Assembly: GCA_038741495.1 (NCBI GenBank)
Contig: JAVYKX010000004.1
Span: 1-64,000 of the forward strand
Direction: 5' to 3'
Length of the DNA stretch: 64,000 nt
Origin: Thermofilum sp.
GTDB taxonomy: Archaea; Thermoproteota; Thermoprotei; Thermofilales; Thermofilaceae
Shown here: positions 1-8,892 of the stretch, piece after piece
Layout of the letters: each line of letters opens with the position of its first letter
How positions within the stretch are numbered: position 1 is the stretch's first letter
Translations under genes and position numbers: made by a program
The notes under the pieces: model-generated
What the model saw: the letters and a program-made list of their open reading frames with translations, nothing else
Databases searched by the model: none
Told to the model about the DNA's origin: nothing

Positions 1-2
1 TG

Positions 3-674
3 TTGAGGCTTACGATTAACGGGAGAAGTGTTGACTTCACGGTTGCTTGTGTTCACCGGGCTTTGTCTGCGCTGGACGCTGAGGTTCTCATTCCTCTAGA
101 CTCTTTGAGCAGCTTCTCCGTGGACGTCTCTGAGGTTTCGCTTGTGGAGTTCACGCTGAAGCCTGGTGCTGGTGTGGCCGGCACGCTGAGGCGCCTGGAG
201 GAGGTGCTGCCTTCCTCGGTTCAGGTGGTTAAGGTTCAGCAGCCGGGTGCTTTCGTGGAGGGCTTGAACGCGCAGTTGCTGGCGTTTCTGAGTGTCTGGA
301 GCCTAGCTGTTTACGCTGCTGTGGCGTTGGCCTCTTACGTGGTGGTTGTGAGGCTCGCTGTGGAGTCTGCCTACGAGCTCGCGATGCTTAGGGCGCTGGG
401 TGCTGGTAGGCTGCGTGTTTTCGCGGCGGTAGTGGGCTACGCGGCTGTGGTGGCTGCTCTGGGCGGTGTGCTGGGGGTGGCTCTGGGCCTGGTGGTGGCT
501 CAGGTGGTTTCAAGGGTTCTTTGGTGGCTGGCGCCGAGCGCGGAGGTGTCCCCGTTCCTGGAGGCTGGGCAGGCGCTCGGGATACTTCTCATGACGCTGG
601 CTTCCTCGGTTCTGGGCTGCTTGTGGCCTGCTTACAGGTCTGCTTGCTCCGAGTACGCGGGGTATCCGCTGTGA
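3..674 (+). CDS. FtsX/MacB-type ABC transporter permease, C-terminal part
   Basis: This is the end of an FtsX-like permease; the gene probably begins before the window. An extracellular region occupies residues 1-90. Hydrophobic segments follow near residues 93-115, 145-172 and 190-215, with the coupling-helix signature LRALGAGRLRV (about 130-140) that is typical of FtsX/MacB/LolC permeases. These proteins do not form a classical channel; in the family they couple ATP hydrolysis to extracytoplasmic work or lipid/peptide export. The stop overlaps the GTG start of the next permease (GTGA), so the two are translationally coupled and probably heterodimerise. The ATPase partner is at 3660-4319. 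The first codons are uncertain because of the window edge. Confidence 0.75.
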   Translation: MRLTINGRSVDFTVACVHRALSALDAEVLIPLDSLSSFSVDVSEVSLVEFTLKPGAGVAGTLRRLEEVLPSSVQVVKVQQPGAFVEGLNAQLLAFLSVWSLAVYAAVALASYVVVVRLAVESAYELAMLRALGAGRLRVFAAVVGYAAVVAALGGVLGVALGLVVAQVVSRVLWWLAPSAEVSPFLEAGQALGILLMTLASSVLGCLWPAYRSACSEYAGYPL

Positions 675-1858
675 CTGTGCGGGGGCTCTCGAGCTACAGG
701 TACTTTAAGCGTCAGCGTGTTTTAACGCTAGCCGTAGTGATCTTGGTGGCGTCCTTTCTCTTCTCGCTCACGGCGTCGGCTCTCCTGGGCTTCTACAGGG
801 GCCTCGCAGCCTACTTGGGTGAGGGGGAGGATATCGTAGCGGTGTACGACCGGAGGAGTAGGACGCCTTTCACCGGCTTGGTTCCGGCGTACCTCGCCGA
901 CAGGCTGGCGGCTGCCGAGGGTGTGGTGGCGAGCAGCCCTGAGGTTATAGCTCCGTGCGTGGTCAAGGGTCAGCCCGTCTTCGTGAGGGGTGTGATTCTG
1001 GAGAGGCTCGTCGAGCTCAACCCCCTGGCGGTCGAGGGGGCTTCCGCGAGCCTGGAGGGCGCGGGCTCAGCCATCGTGGGGAGAAGCCTCGCGGAGAGGC
1101 TCGGGCTTAAGCCGGGCGACAGAGTACTCGTCCTAGGCGTGCTGGCGGATAGGTACTTGGAGCTGCAGGTCGAGGGCTTATTCGCGTCCGGGTCGGCTCT
1201 AGACGACGAGATCTTGGTCCCGCTCTACGTGGGGCAGTGGCTTAGGGGGGTGGACTACGGGAGTGTCACCCTCATAAGGCTGAAGCTGGATAGGGGTGTG
1301 GTGACCCCGGCCGAGATCTTTGAGGTGGTTGCAGCGGAGGCTTCGCGCCCGAGCGGGGCCGGCGGGGGCCGGGGGGAGGCTGAGGCTCCCAGGTATGCTC
1401 CGCGCTGGGTGGCGAGGAGCTTTAGCTTGGAGGATGTGGGGGTCGAGGAAGCCTCCACTCTAATGAAGAGCTACATGGAGAGGTACGGCGTGAGGGAGGA
1501 GGTTCTCCTAGCGATTTCCCTCACGGTCTTCCTCTTCTCCAGCTCGGTGGTGGTTCTGGCGTCGAAGACAGTGGTCGCTCAGCATAGGAGTGAGGTGGAG
1601 GTTTTGAGGGCGCTCGGCGCGGCGAAGAGGCTTCTAAAGGTGGATATGCTGCTCAAGCTCCTGCCGTGGGGGGCGGCGTTCTCCCTAGCCGGCTGGCTTG
1701 CGGCTTCGGCGTTTCTACTTACGGTTCAGAGGCACGGCTACCTGCAGGTTTTATCGCACACGGTGCCGTTCCAGCTGGACTTCCTCGTCTTAGCTCTGAG
1801 CCTGTTCCTGTCGGCCGCTCTCCTCTCGCTCGGCGTCTTGGAGAGCGAGGTCGGGTAG
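671..1858 (+). CDS. FtsX/MacB-type ABC transporter permease
   Basis: This is the second FtsX-like permease of the export system. GTG at 671 is chosen because it overlaps the previous stop (GTGA) and places the first membrane segment near residues 15-38; the open frame extends upstream only as antisense-like sequence. A large extracytoplasmic domain (about 40-275) resembles the MacB periplasmic core fold and contains a Gly/Arg-rich stretch near residues 232-243. Three C-terminal helices follow, with the coupling motif EVEVLRALGAAKR before the second. With the preceding permease and the ATPase at 3660-4319 it makes a complete MacB-like transporter. The substrate is unknown; the neighbouring glycosyltransferases suggest envelope work. 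Confidence 0.8.
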   Translation: MTVRGLSSYRYFKRQRVLTLAVVILVASFLFSLTASALLGFYRGLAAYLGEGEDIVAVYDRRSRTPFTGLVPAYLADRLAAAEGVVASSPEVIAPCVVKGQPVFVRGVILERLVELNPLAVEGASASLEGAGSAIVGRSLAERLGLKPGDRVLVLGVLADRYLELQVEGLFASGSALDDEILVPLYVGQWLRGVDYGSVTLIRLKLDRGVVTPAEIFEVVAAEASRPSGAGGGRGEAEAPRYAPRWVARSFSLEDVGVEEASTLMKSYMERYGVREEVLLAISLTVFLFSSSVVVLASKTVVAQHRSEVEVLRALGAAKRLLKVDMLLKLLPWGAAFSLAGWLAASAFLLTVQRHGYLQVLSHTVPFQLDFLVLALSLFLSAALLSLGVLESEVG

Positions 1859-2013
1859 CGGGCTTGTTGCATGTTCTCCGCGTGCCCTAGACGTTCGAGG
1901 ACCCTGCGGGACTCGGCGCGCTCTAGCTCTCCTGCCGCTCTCTCTTCGGCTGAGCGCCCGCAGAGGGTTCCCCTGCGCTGCAGCTATATTAGCTGCGATA
2001 CTCTGGTTTTTCG

Positions 2014-3663
2014 ATGAGCGGGGATTTGGGCGAGGACAGCTCCTCTGCGGGAGCTATCGAGCGGGCTGGCTCCGGCCTCGCGGGGGCTCTCTCCATCGCG
2101 CTGCCGCTCACCCTGGCTATCTGCCTGAGGGTTTACCCTTTCCTCTTGAGCGGCCTGCCGTTCTCTGTCGACGCGTGGCCCTCGGTAAGGTACGCTGAGG
2201 TCCTGCTGACGCGCCCCCTCACCGGCTTGAACGTCGAGGTGCTGGGGACTCGGGAAGAGCTCGGAGATAAGCTGTTCGGGGCTTTCGTCTCCGCGTTGAC
2301 GGGCTGGGAGCCCGTAAGGGCTATGGCCTTATTCGTGCCGGTGGCCGGCTCTACCTCTATCCTCGTGTTCTACGTCCTGGTGAGGCGGATCTGCGGTGGG
2401 AGGGTTGCCTTCCTGGCGTCCACGCTGCTGGCTGCAGCGTTCGCCGATGTGATGCTGACAGCTGGGGTTAAGGGCGAGACGTACGCGCACCCGCTGTACA
2501 TGATGCTGATTCTCCTCTTCCTCCAAAGGGGTGAAGATCTGCGGAGGATCCTCCTCTTCTCCCTCGCCAGCGCGTCCCTGGTTGTGGCGCACTGCTACAC
2601 GGCGATCCTCACCTCGGCTATACTGGCGTTTATGTGCGCGGCGGCTCTAGCTTCGAAGTGGAGGACGGGCGGAGAGGTGGAGGCGCGCTGCCTGGTTTTC
2701 CCGCTGATCCCTGTGCTCCAGGCTCTAGCCTACCTCGCGCTCTACGCCAGCTGGGTTTCCGCGTTTTTCTCCGAGATCGACTGGTTCTCAGCAGCTTCCT
2801 ACCAGCTGGTTTTTCTCGCTGTGGCGCTCCACCTGGCTTTCACGCCTCACAAGCCGGGTCTAGCGGGGGTCTTAGCTGCCTGCGCTGCTTTCGCAGCGCT
2901 TGCGCTCGCTTTCCTAGCGACGCGGAAGCCCCTTGTACCCGGTGCGCCAGTCCTCCCGGAGCGCTACCTCCTGTACGCAGCTCCCCTCGTGGCGGCAGCC
3001 CCCTTAAGCGTCTTGGGCTACGACATGCTTAAGGGCGCCGGCAACCGCTACGCCGATATCCCTCTCCTCTGGCTAGCCGCCGTGCTTGGGCTCGAAGCCT
3101 ACGCGGTTTTCGGCGCGGAGCCTGGGCTGGGATCTACTCTCGCTTATCGCGGGCTAGTCTTCCTCATGCCTCCTCTGTCGATTCTATGCGCTGCAGGGCT
3201 TCGGAGGCTGTCGAGGAACGGACTGGGGCTTCGGAGGCTCGGGGCCCTCGCCCTCCTGGTGGTAATCCTAGCCTGTAACTTCCTCACGTTTCACGCCGCG
3301 ATCCACGTGCGGGAGCGCTACCTAGGGTACTTCTGGCTAAACAGGCGCTCGGAGTACGGGGCTGGGGCCTGGCTCTCGAGCGGGTGCGGTAGCAGCACTG
3401 TCGCGAGCGACGTGAAAATGGCTTACCTTTTAAGGTACTACTTCTGGCTGAGGGTTGACGAGCTCCGGGGCCTTCTCTACCTGTCCGGGAGGTCGCGCGA
3501 GCCGGAGATCCTGCTGGTCTACGACTGGATGGTGGAGAAGGGGTACGTTGTCGGCGGGGGTTACAGCGTGGACCTGCCCGGGGGCTGGAGGGAGAGGGTG
3601 CGCGCGCTCAGCCTCATATACTCGAACGGTGCTGTAGAGGTCTATAGGGGTAGGGAGGTTTGA
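2014..3663 (+). CDS. multi-pass membrane protein, possible GT-C glycosyltransferase
   Basis: A 549-residue protein with about a dozen hydrophobic segments and an Asp in the first predicted outside loop (FSVDAWP, about residue 53). That layout is seen in GT-C enzymes such as protein-O-mannosyltransferases and oligosaccharyltransferase relatives, which use dolichol-linked donors. A soluble tail of about 90 residues (YGAGAWLSSGCGSS onward) lies outside the membrane. I do not recognise a specific family, so GT-C is an inference from topology. It sits between the two permeases and the ATPase, and its stop overlaps the TTG start of the ATPase (TTGA). It may therefore be an integral part of the system rather than a passenger. 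Confidence 0.55.
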   Translation: MSGDLGEDSSSAGAIERAGSGLAGALSIALPLTLAICLRVYPFLLSGLPFSVDAWPSVRYAEVLLTRPLTGLNVEVLGTREELGDKLFGAFVSALTGWEPVRAMALFVPVAGSTSILVFYVLVRRICGGRVAFLASTLLAAAFADVMLTAGVKGETYAHPLYMMLILLFLQRGEDLRRILLFSLASASLVVAHCYTAILTSAILAFMCAAALASKWRTGGEVEARCLVFPLIPVLQALAYLALYASWVSAFFSEIDWFSAASYQLVFLAVALHLAFTPHKPGLAGVLAACAAFAALALAFLATRKPLVPGAPVLPERYLLYAAPLVAAAPLSVLGYDMLKGAGNRYADIPLLWLAAVLGLEAYAVFGAEPGLGSTLAYRGLVFLMPPLSILCAAGLRRLSRNGLGLRRLGALALLVVILACNFLTFHAAIHVRERYLGYFWLNRRSEYGAGAWLSSGCGSSTVASDVKMAYLLRYYFWLRVDELRGLLYLSGRSREPEILLVYDWMVEKGYVVGGGYSVDLPGGWRERVRALSLIYSNGAVEVYRGREV

Positions 3664-4319
3664 TAGAGCTCTCCAACGTCTGGAAATCGTACGGCACGAG
3701 GGAGGTTCTGAGAGGAGTGGACTTAGTGGTCGGTGAGGGAGAGTTCGTCTCGATAAGGGGTAAGTCGGGTGTGGGTAAGACGACGCTGCTTAAGATCATA
3801 GGCCTCTTGGAGCCGCCCGACAAAGGGGATGTGAGGCTTTTCGGGAGGTCTGTTAACGGGCTGGGCGACAGCGAGAGGTCGAGGATTAGACTGTACCAGG
3901 TAGGCTTCGTCTTCCAGTTCTTCAACCTGATTCCATCGCTGACTGTTCTGGAGAACATCGAGCTCCCCTTGGCCTTAGCCGGGGTCGGGAAAAAGGAGAG
4001 GAGGGAGAGGGCTATGGAGCTCCTGAGGTATTTCAGCCTAGAGGAACTAGCCGGGAGGTTTCCGGACACGCTGAGCGGAGGGGAGAGGCAGCGCATAGCG
4101 GTGGTGAGGGCGCTGGCCAACAACCCGAGAGTAGTTCTCGCGGATGAGCCCACCTCGAGCCTAGATGAAGAGAACTCCAGGCTAGTTGTAGAACTTTTAA
4201 AGAAGGTTAACAGGGAGAGGGGGGTCGCGGTGGTAGTGACAACGACGGACCTTTACGAGAAGCTTCCGACCCACAGGGACTATCTGCTGAGAGACGGGCG
4301 GCTCTACGAGATGCCCTGA
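3660..4319 (+). CDS. ABC transporter ATP-binding protein, MacB/LolD type
   Basis: A 219-residue ATPase of the MacB/LolD class. Visible motifs are Walker A GKSGVGKTT (about 34-42), Q-loop FVFQFFN, the long LolD-type helical insert, ABC signature LSGGERQR, and Walker B VVLADEPTSSLD. The switch region reads VVVTTTDLYE where relatives have a His (VTHD), so the H-loop His appears to be Thr. It starts with TTG overlapping the preceding stop. It should power the FtsX-like permeases at 3-1858. The His-to-Thr change could lower turnover; the residue assignment comes from reading the motif, not from an alignment. Confidence 0.88.
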   Translation: MIELSNVWKSYGTREVLRGVDLVVGEGEFVSIRGKSGVGKTTLLKIIGLLEPPDKGDVRLFGRSVNGLGDSERSRIRLYQVGFVFQFFNLIPSLTVLENIELPLALAGVGKKERRERAMELLRYFSLEELAGRFPDTLSGGERQRIAVVRALANNPRVVLADEPTSSLDEENSRLVVELLKKVNRERGVAVVVTTTDLYEKLPTHRDYLLRDGRLYEMP

Positions 4320-4983
4320 CTCGGGCGGCTTGGAGGGCTCAGCTACTCACCTCGCTCTGCGAGCTGGCTGGGGGCGTGAGGCGTGCCGCTCTTCGCGCCG
4401 GGGCGCGCGGAGCGGTCGCTTTCCCGAAAAAGATTTAGCTTTCCCAGAGATAACTCTGTGGATGCTTGGAGGCTTACTTGTCGGTTTTGAGCCTCCGCGG
4501 CCTGCGGGAATCGAAGCCGTGCTGATGCTGTTTTCCACCGCTTGCGAGCGCGCGCTGAGGCTGGGATTGCGCTGGAGGCTCGAGCCGGAGGGGCGGGCTA
4601 TCCTAACTCCTGTGTCGGGGATCTGGTCTGAGAGGGCTGGGCTGCGTGGAGCATTAGCTCAGCCTCCGAGTAGCCGAGAGGAGGGTCCGGGCGGCTTCGA
4701 GGGCGGGGCCGGGCGGGGTTACAATCCTCTTTGTCTTGAGGTTAGTTCTGCACTCGCATCTCGCTGCGATGAGCGTGGCGCTTTCTTCGCAGGTGGGGTG
4801 CGGCTGAGGGCTTTTCGGGGAGGAGCCGGGGCTGCGCCGCTGATGCGGGGAGGGGTCGTGCCGGGGGTTAAGCGCTCTAGCTCTGGGGGCAGGGAGGTTG
4901 GCTGCGCGGGGCCGGGTGGGGCTGGGGGCTGCGGTGCCCCGCCGGAGTCTTCTCGCGGGGTTGGTCCTGTTTCTCTGGAGGAT
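4320..4983 (+). other. long intergenic region with a spurious open frame
   Basis: No convincing gene. The reading frame of the following glycosyltransferase stays open back to 4330, but the translated 218 residues are Gly/Arg/Pro/Ser-rich and do not look like protein. The strand opposite is open for the same reason, high GC. An AT-rich patch near 4424-4445 (aaaaagatttagc) could be a TATA box. A leader or non-coding transcript in front of the glycosyltransferase is possible but not shown. Confidence 0.4.
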
Positions 4984-5871
4984 GTGACGGTGGTGATTCC
5001 CACTCTTAACGAGGCGGAGGCTATAGGCCTGGTTATAGACGAGCTGAGGGGGTACGGTTTCTCTAAGATACTCGTCGTCGACGGGCGCTCGAGGGATGGT
5101 ACGCCGGAGATAGCGGCGGCGAGGGGGGCTAGGGTTGTTACCCAGCGCGGTGAGGGTAAGGCTGACGCGGTAAGGACGGCTCTCGACTTCGTGGACACGC
5201 CTTACATGCTCGTCATCGACGGGGACTACAGCTACGACCCTTCCTGCGCCTACAGGATGCTGGAGCTGGCTCGGAGCTACGACGAGGTCATCGGAGCGAG
5301 AACAGAGGGTAGGGAGAACATCCCCGCTGTCAACAGACTTGGCAACTGGCTCCTCACGAAGATGTTCAACTTGCTTTTCGGCACGAAGTTGAGGGACGTG
5401 TGCTCCGGGATGTACCTCCTGAGGACGAGCGTGGCGAGGACGGCTTGGTTTGAAAGCAGGGGGTTCAGCGTCGAAGTGGAGCTGGCAGCTCACGTGGCGT
5501 CGACCACGAGGAGGATAGCGGAGGTGGATGCCAGGTACAGGCCTAGGGTTGGGGAGTCGAAGCTGAGTTTGAGGCACGGCTTCCTCATAGCGCTCGACGC
5601 CGTGAGGCTGGCGTGGAGGTACAACCCGGCTTTCTTCATCTTCGCTGTGGGGGCGCTCGCCCTCATCCCCGCGGCTCTCATCCTGGCTTGGGTGGCTTAC
5701 GAGCTGCTGTTCCTGGGAGTTAAGCACCACGTGTGGGCTTTGGTGGGCGTGACTCTCGGCGGAGTCGGCGTCACGTCCTCTCTCCTGGCGGTGATGGCCC
5801 TCTTCCTGAAGAGGATGGAGTACAGGATCATCAGGGCGCTGGAGGCGATAGAGAGAGGAGTGGGATCGTGA
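4984..5871 (+). CDS. GT2 dolichol-phosphate-sugar synthase-like glycosyltransferase
   Basis: A glycosyltransferase family 2 protein of the dolichyl-phosphate mannose/glucose synthase type, about 295 residues. It has the N-terminal VVIPTLNEAEAI strand, DGRSRDGT, and the metal-binding DGDYSYDP (DxD), then a catalytic region ending RYRPRVGESKLS, and two C-terminal membrane helices (about 205-227 and 243-266). Such enzymes transfer a sugar from a nucleotide donor to a polyprenyl phosphate at the inner membrane face. The start is placed at GTG 4984 (GTG 4990 is an alternative with better spacing from the GGAGGA at 4977-4982). Its stop overlaps the GTG start of the broken gene at 5868. Confidence 0.85.
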   Translation: MTVVIPTLNEAEAIGLVIDELRGYGFSKILVVDGRSRDGTPEIAAARGARVVTQRGEGKADAVRTALDFVDTPYMLVIDGDYSYDPSCAYRMLELARSYDEVIGARTEGRENIPAVNRLGNWLLTKMFNLLFGTKLRDVCSGMYLLRTSVARTAWFESRGFSVEVELAAHVASTTRRIAEVDARYRPRVGESKLSLRHGFLIALDAVRLAWRYNPAFFIFAVGALALIPAALILAWVAYELLFLGVKHHVWALVGVTLGGVGVTSSLLAVMALFLKRMEYRIIRALEAIERGVGS

Positions 5872-6410
5872 GCTGGATCTTCAATAGCAAGGTGCTGGCG
5901 GTCCTAGCAGCTGCCGCGGTCATCTTTCAGCCTCTCAGCGCTTGCCGCTCCCGTTGAGGATCGGCGGCGCGATTAGCGCTGCGCTGAGCAGGTTTGACTT
6001 GAGCAGGTGCACGCACTTCTTCAAGGCTGATAGCGGTGTGAAGCTGCCCCCGGACTACCTCCTCGAACTTCTATCCAGGGGGGCGCCGGTGGCTGGGCGG
6101 GGTTTAGCTAATTTCAGTCAGGTTCCTCAAGGAGCAGTTGGGGGGTAAGTACCCTGTTAGCTACTGCGATGACGGCTACATCTCGGCTCTGAGCGTAGCT
6201 AGCGGTTGGTGGCCGCCAGAGTACAGCGGCCGCTTAGAGTTCCCCGTTATCCGGCAGCCAGCCAGGGAGTACGCTTACGGCGTAGAGTACTACAAGTGGG
6301 GCCTACCCTTCCCGCTCCTCATCCTCATGTCGCCCGCACTGCTAGCCACCGGGAGGCGGGATCTCCGCAGCCTGGTGTGCAACATCGCCGGGTACAAGTA
6401 TTCACTCTGA
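5868..6410 (+). pseudogene. frameshifted exported/membrane protein remnant
   Basis: GTG 5868 overlaps the previous stop and opens with a good signal peptide (MSWIFNSKVLAVLAAAAVIF), then stops at 5955. The sense continues from 5942 one frame over (LPLPLRIGGAISAALSRFDL) and returns to the first frame near 6117, running to 6410 (VRFLKEQLGGKYPVSY ... GYKYSL) with a hydrophobic segment near the end. One missing base near 5942 and one extra base near 6115 would give a single protein of about 180 residues. The family is not recognised. The two compensating shifts could be decay or sequence error. Confidence 0.5.
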
Positions 6411-6605
6411 AGCCGAGTGGCACGCGAGCTTTGTTGCTTTGCGAGCCCCCAACCCCTGGGGGCGGTGGGCCAGTGCTCCTCGGCAGCGAGCTGCGAGCTA
6501 CAACTTGCGGAAGCTGTTGAGCGGTGGGCTCGGCGGCTGAGGAGCAGCTTACGCTGCCTAGCAATGTTTTTCAGCGGGTGTGCCTGTAGAAGTAGTGGTT
6601 GGGGG

Positions 6606-7211
6606 GTGGCTGAGCAGCTGCTTCCTTTGGCGGTTGATAAGGCTTTGGAGCTTGTTGTGAGGAAGGTGGAGAAGGGTGAGAGGCTGAAGCCTGAGGATCT
6701 TGCTGTTCTCACGATTGCTGTTGTGAGAGATATGTCGAGGCGGATTGACGAGACGAATAAGCGGATCGACTTGCTTGCCGACTCGCTTAACGCGAGGATC
6801 ACCGAGCTTGATGAGCGGCTAAACAGGAGGATTGCCGAGCTTGACGAGAGGTTGAATAGGAGGATTGATCTTCTCGATGAGAAGCTGAGCAAGCGCATCG
6901 ACGAGACGAATAAGCGGATCGACGAGACGAATAAGCGTATAGACGCGTTAGCTGATTCCCTCAACGCGAGAATCACCGAGCTCGACGAGAGACTGAACAG
7001 GAGGATTGCCGAGCTTGATGAGCGGCTCAACGCAAGGATTGCCGAGCTCGACGAGAGGCTGAGCAGGAGGATTGATGGTGTTTATCAGCTGCTAGGCGAC
7101 GTGCAGAAGACTGTTGTAGAAGTTCAGAAGACAATGCTCGAGTTGAGCAAGCTGCTCGTCGAAGTGCAGAAGGACATGGCCGACCTGAAGAGAGCAGTAC
7201 TAAAGCAGTGA
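6606..7211 (+). CDS. hendecad-repeat coiled-coil protein
   Basis: About 200 residues from GTG 6606 (preceded by a run of G). A short globular head (residues 1-40, AEQLLPLAVDKALELVVRKV) is followed by a long charged coiled coil. It is built of 11-residue units such as LNRRIAELDER and TNKRIDETNKR, which recur about ten times, ending in VEVQKTMLELSKLLVEVQKD. The 11-residue period (three helical turns) indicates a right-handed or nearly straight coiled coil. It has no membrane segment or signal peptide. The function is unknown; similar coiled-coil proteins occur next to nuclease-like domains in thermophilic archaea. The near-identical DNA repeats can recombine, so length may vary between strains. 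Confidence 0.7.
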   Translation: MAEQLLPLAVDKALELVVRKVEKGERLKPEDLAVLTIAVVRDMSRRIDETNKRIDLLADSLNARITELDERLNRRIAELDERLNRRIDLLDEKLSKRIDETNKRIDETNKRIDALADSLNARITELDERLNRRIAELDERLNARIAELDERLSRRIDGVYQLLGDVQKTVVEVQKTMLELSKLLVEVQKDMADLKRAVLKQ

Positions 7212-8202
7212 ACAAAGGGCTACCGTTTACGCTGAACGTTCGAGGCGATAAGAGCAGGTGTCCAAGGGGCTATCGAAGCGTGGGATTCGCGACCATCGAC
7301 AGTGCTGTGGTTCTTCGGCCGAAGGCTCCATCGATAACTCTCGCAACAGCCGAAGAGGCTGAGCTACGCTGAGGAGTTTCAGAAGGCTCTCGAAACGAGG
7401 GGTGCCCCTAAAGAGCGATGTCAGCGAAGCCCTCCTGTCTAGGTTGCTGCCGCGAGCTCCTACATTAACCGTAGACCGGGTGTGATCTCTAGATCTCATA
7501 GTGAGCGCGGATCATTTGAGGAAAGTGACCGGAGAGGACCTTAGAGCCATGTACAGCGACGTCGTGAGGACGCTGCGTAATGGAGCTTTCTACAAAGGAG
7601 TCTACAACCCGGAAGAAGTCGGGTACGCCATCAGTTAAGATGCTTGAAGAGTTCAAGAGGGGCTGATTTCTCTGAAGCTGAGAAGTAGTCGCATCCTTCA
7701 ACGCGTAGGACTATGGCCGCGCGTTACTTGAGGCAAGCCTTCGGCACGCCGTTGGGAAGTTAAACGGCTTTCGACGGCTATGGTGACTACCGGCCTGCCA
7801 ATAACATCTTACGCGGCTACGCCGCAGGTAATTGGTTACTGAACGGAAGTGCCGGCCGCACGCGCCGTTAGTGGGAGCAACTGCAATCCCCCCAAGCTGT
7901 TGCAGGAGCCTTTCTGACGTGGATTTGTGCCTCGCGGCCCCACCTGCATTCAGCCCCACGATTGAGTATCAAGGCAGAAAGATGCATTTACAGGCTTTAC
8001 GTTTGAACAGGAGAAAAAGCTTAAAGGATTATCATGTTCTGCGCATCTTAACGCGCGGCGGAGTGCCCCTCAACCTCCGGGTTTCCCCAGAGTGTCTCGT
8101 GCTTCCTAAAGCTGGCGCGCTCGCCGGTCGTCTGCAAGCTGAAAGTTGTTCCGACAGGCTAAGCTTTATCTGCACCAGCCTCGGGAGAGTTGCTGGCAGT
8201 GT
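7212..8202 (+). other. about 1 kb without an intact gene; possible gene fragment
   Basis: No intact gene is visible on either strand. A 45-codon frame from GTG 7501 to the stop at 7636-7638 (MSADHLRKVTGEDLRAMYSD at its start) has protein-like composition and could be a scrap of a lost gene. Another open stretch follows the coiled-coil gene (GLPFTLNVRGDKSRC, from about 7217 to 7371). Base composition is lower in GC than the flanks, as in the other degraded stretches here. Confidence 0.35.
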
Positions 8203-8594
8203 ATGGCGAAACGCGAGGAGTGCGAGTATCTTCTCGAGAGGTCGAGGCGCTTCTACGAAACTGCGCGCATGCAGATCGAAAGGGGTTTTTCGACTTAGCC
8301 GCCTTCAGCCTCGAGCAGTCTCTTCAGCTCTGCCTCAAAGCTGTGCTGCTGAAGCTGGGCTTAGAGTACCCGAGAACGCGCAGCGTGAGGAGGCTTATGG
8401 AGCTCTTGTACGAAGTGAAAAAGTGCGAGGAAATCAAGGCTCTGCTCTCTAAGTTCAGCGTTGAGATCGGAGCGCTCGAGGACGCGTACATAACCTCGAG
8501 GTACGTGGCCAGGGCGTATACTTTCGACGAGGTTGCACGGCTCGAGAAGGTTGTGAGGGAGCTGATGGATGCTATCGGAAAAGCTGCTGGTTAG
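8203..8594 (+). pseudogene. HEPN-domain protein, one-base frameshift
   Basis: HEPN toxin-type partner of the nucleotidyltransferase at 8569. From ATG 8203 the frame reads MAKREECEYLLERSRRFYET and on to IERG, then stops at 8296. Adding one T to the T5 run at 8286-8290 joins it exactly to FFDLAAFSLEQSLQLCLKAV, the classic HEPN helix-2/3 region, which continues to 8594 (about 130 residues). The downstream part alone is open from 8190. Either this is a sequencing error, or the gene is inactivated or phase-variable at the T-run. It overlaps the next gene by 26 bases, as is usual for HEPN/MNT pairs. Confidence 0.75.
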
Positions 8595-8892
8595 CGAGGC
8601 GAAGCGCCGGGCAAGGATTTTCAGCGACCTCGACAAGCACTTGAAAACGATAGCGGACACTGTGAAGAGGCTAGATGAAAAAGCTGAAGTGTACCTTTTC
8701 GGCAGCGTCGCCGAGGGAAGGCACCTGCTTTCGAGCGACATAGACGTCCTAGTAGTCACAGACGCAGCGCCAGCTCACGTGATCGCAGAGCTCTGGAAAA
8801 GCGGCATCACAGACCCCTTCGAGGTGCACGTAGTTACGAGAGACTTTTTCGAAACCTACAGGAAGAGAGCCAGGCTAGTCAGGATAGCTTAG
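8569..8892 (+). CDS. MNT-type minimal nucleotidyltransferase (antitoxin of HEPN pair)
   Basis: A 107-residue minimal nucleotidyltransferase with the polymerase-beta signature: FGSVAEGRHLLSSDIDVLVV (GS, then DxD) at about residues 44-63, and the third acidic position in the strand FEVHVV. In HEPN/MNT toxin-antitoxin modules this protein neutralises the HEPN RNase, in characterised pairs by adding AMP to it. ATG 8569 lies inside the end of the HEPN gene. The stop at 8892 directly abuts the truncated rmlD remnant, which suggests the module replaced the front of that gene. Confidence 0.88.
   Translation: MLSEKLLVSEAKRRARIFSDLDKHLKTIADTVKRLDEKAEVYLFGSVAEGRHLLSSDIDVLVVTDAAPAHVIAELWKSGITDPFEVHVVTRDFFETYRKRARLVRIA

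Noticed and set aside
4330-4983. N-terminal extension of the GT2 protein by 218 residues
   Set aside because: The translated sequence is Gly/Arg/Pro/Ser-rich with no domain, and the conserved fold begins at VVIPTLNE.
4654-5730. Long open frame (358 codons) on the minus strand opposite the GT2 gene
   Set aside because: It is the antisense shadow of a GC-rich gene; composition is Arg/Pro/His-rich without any motif.
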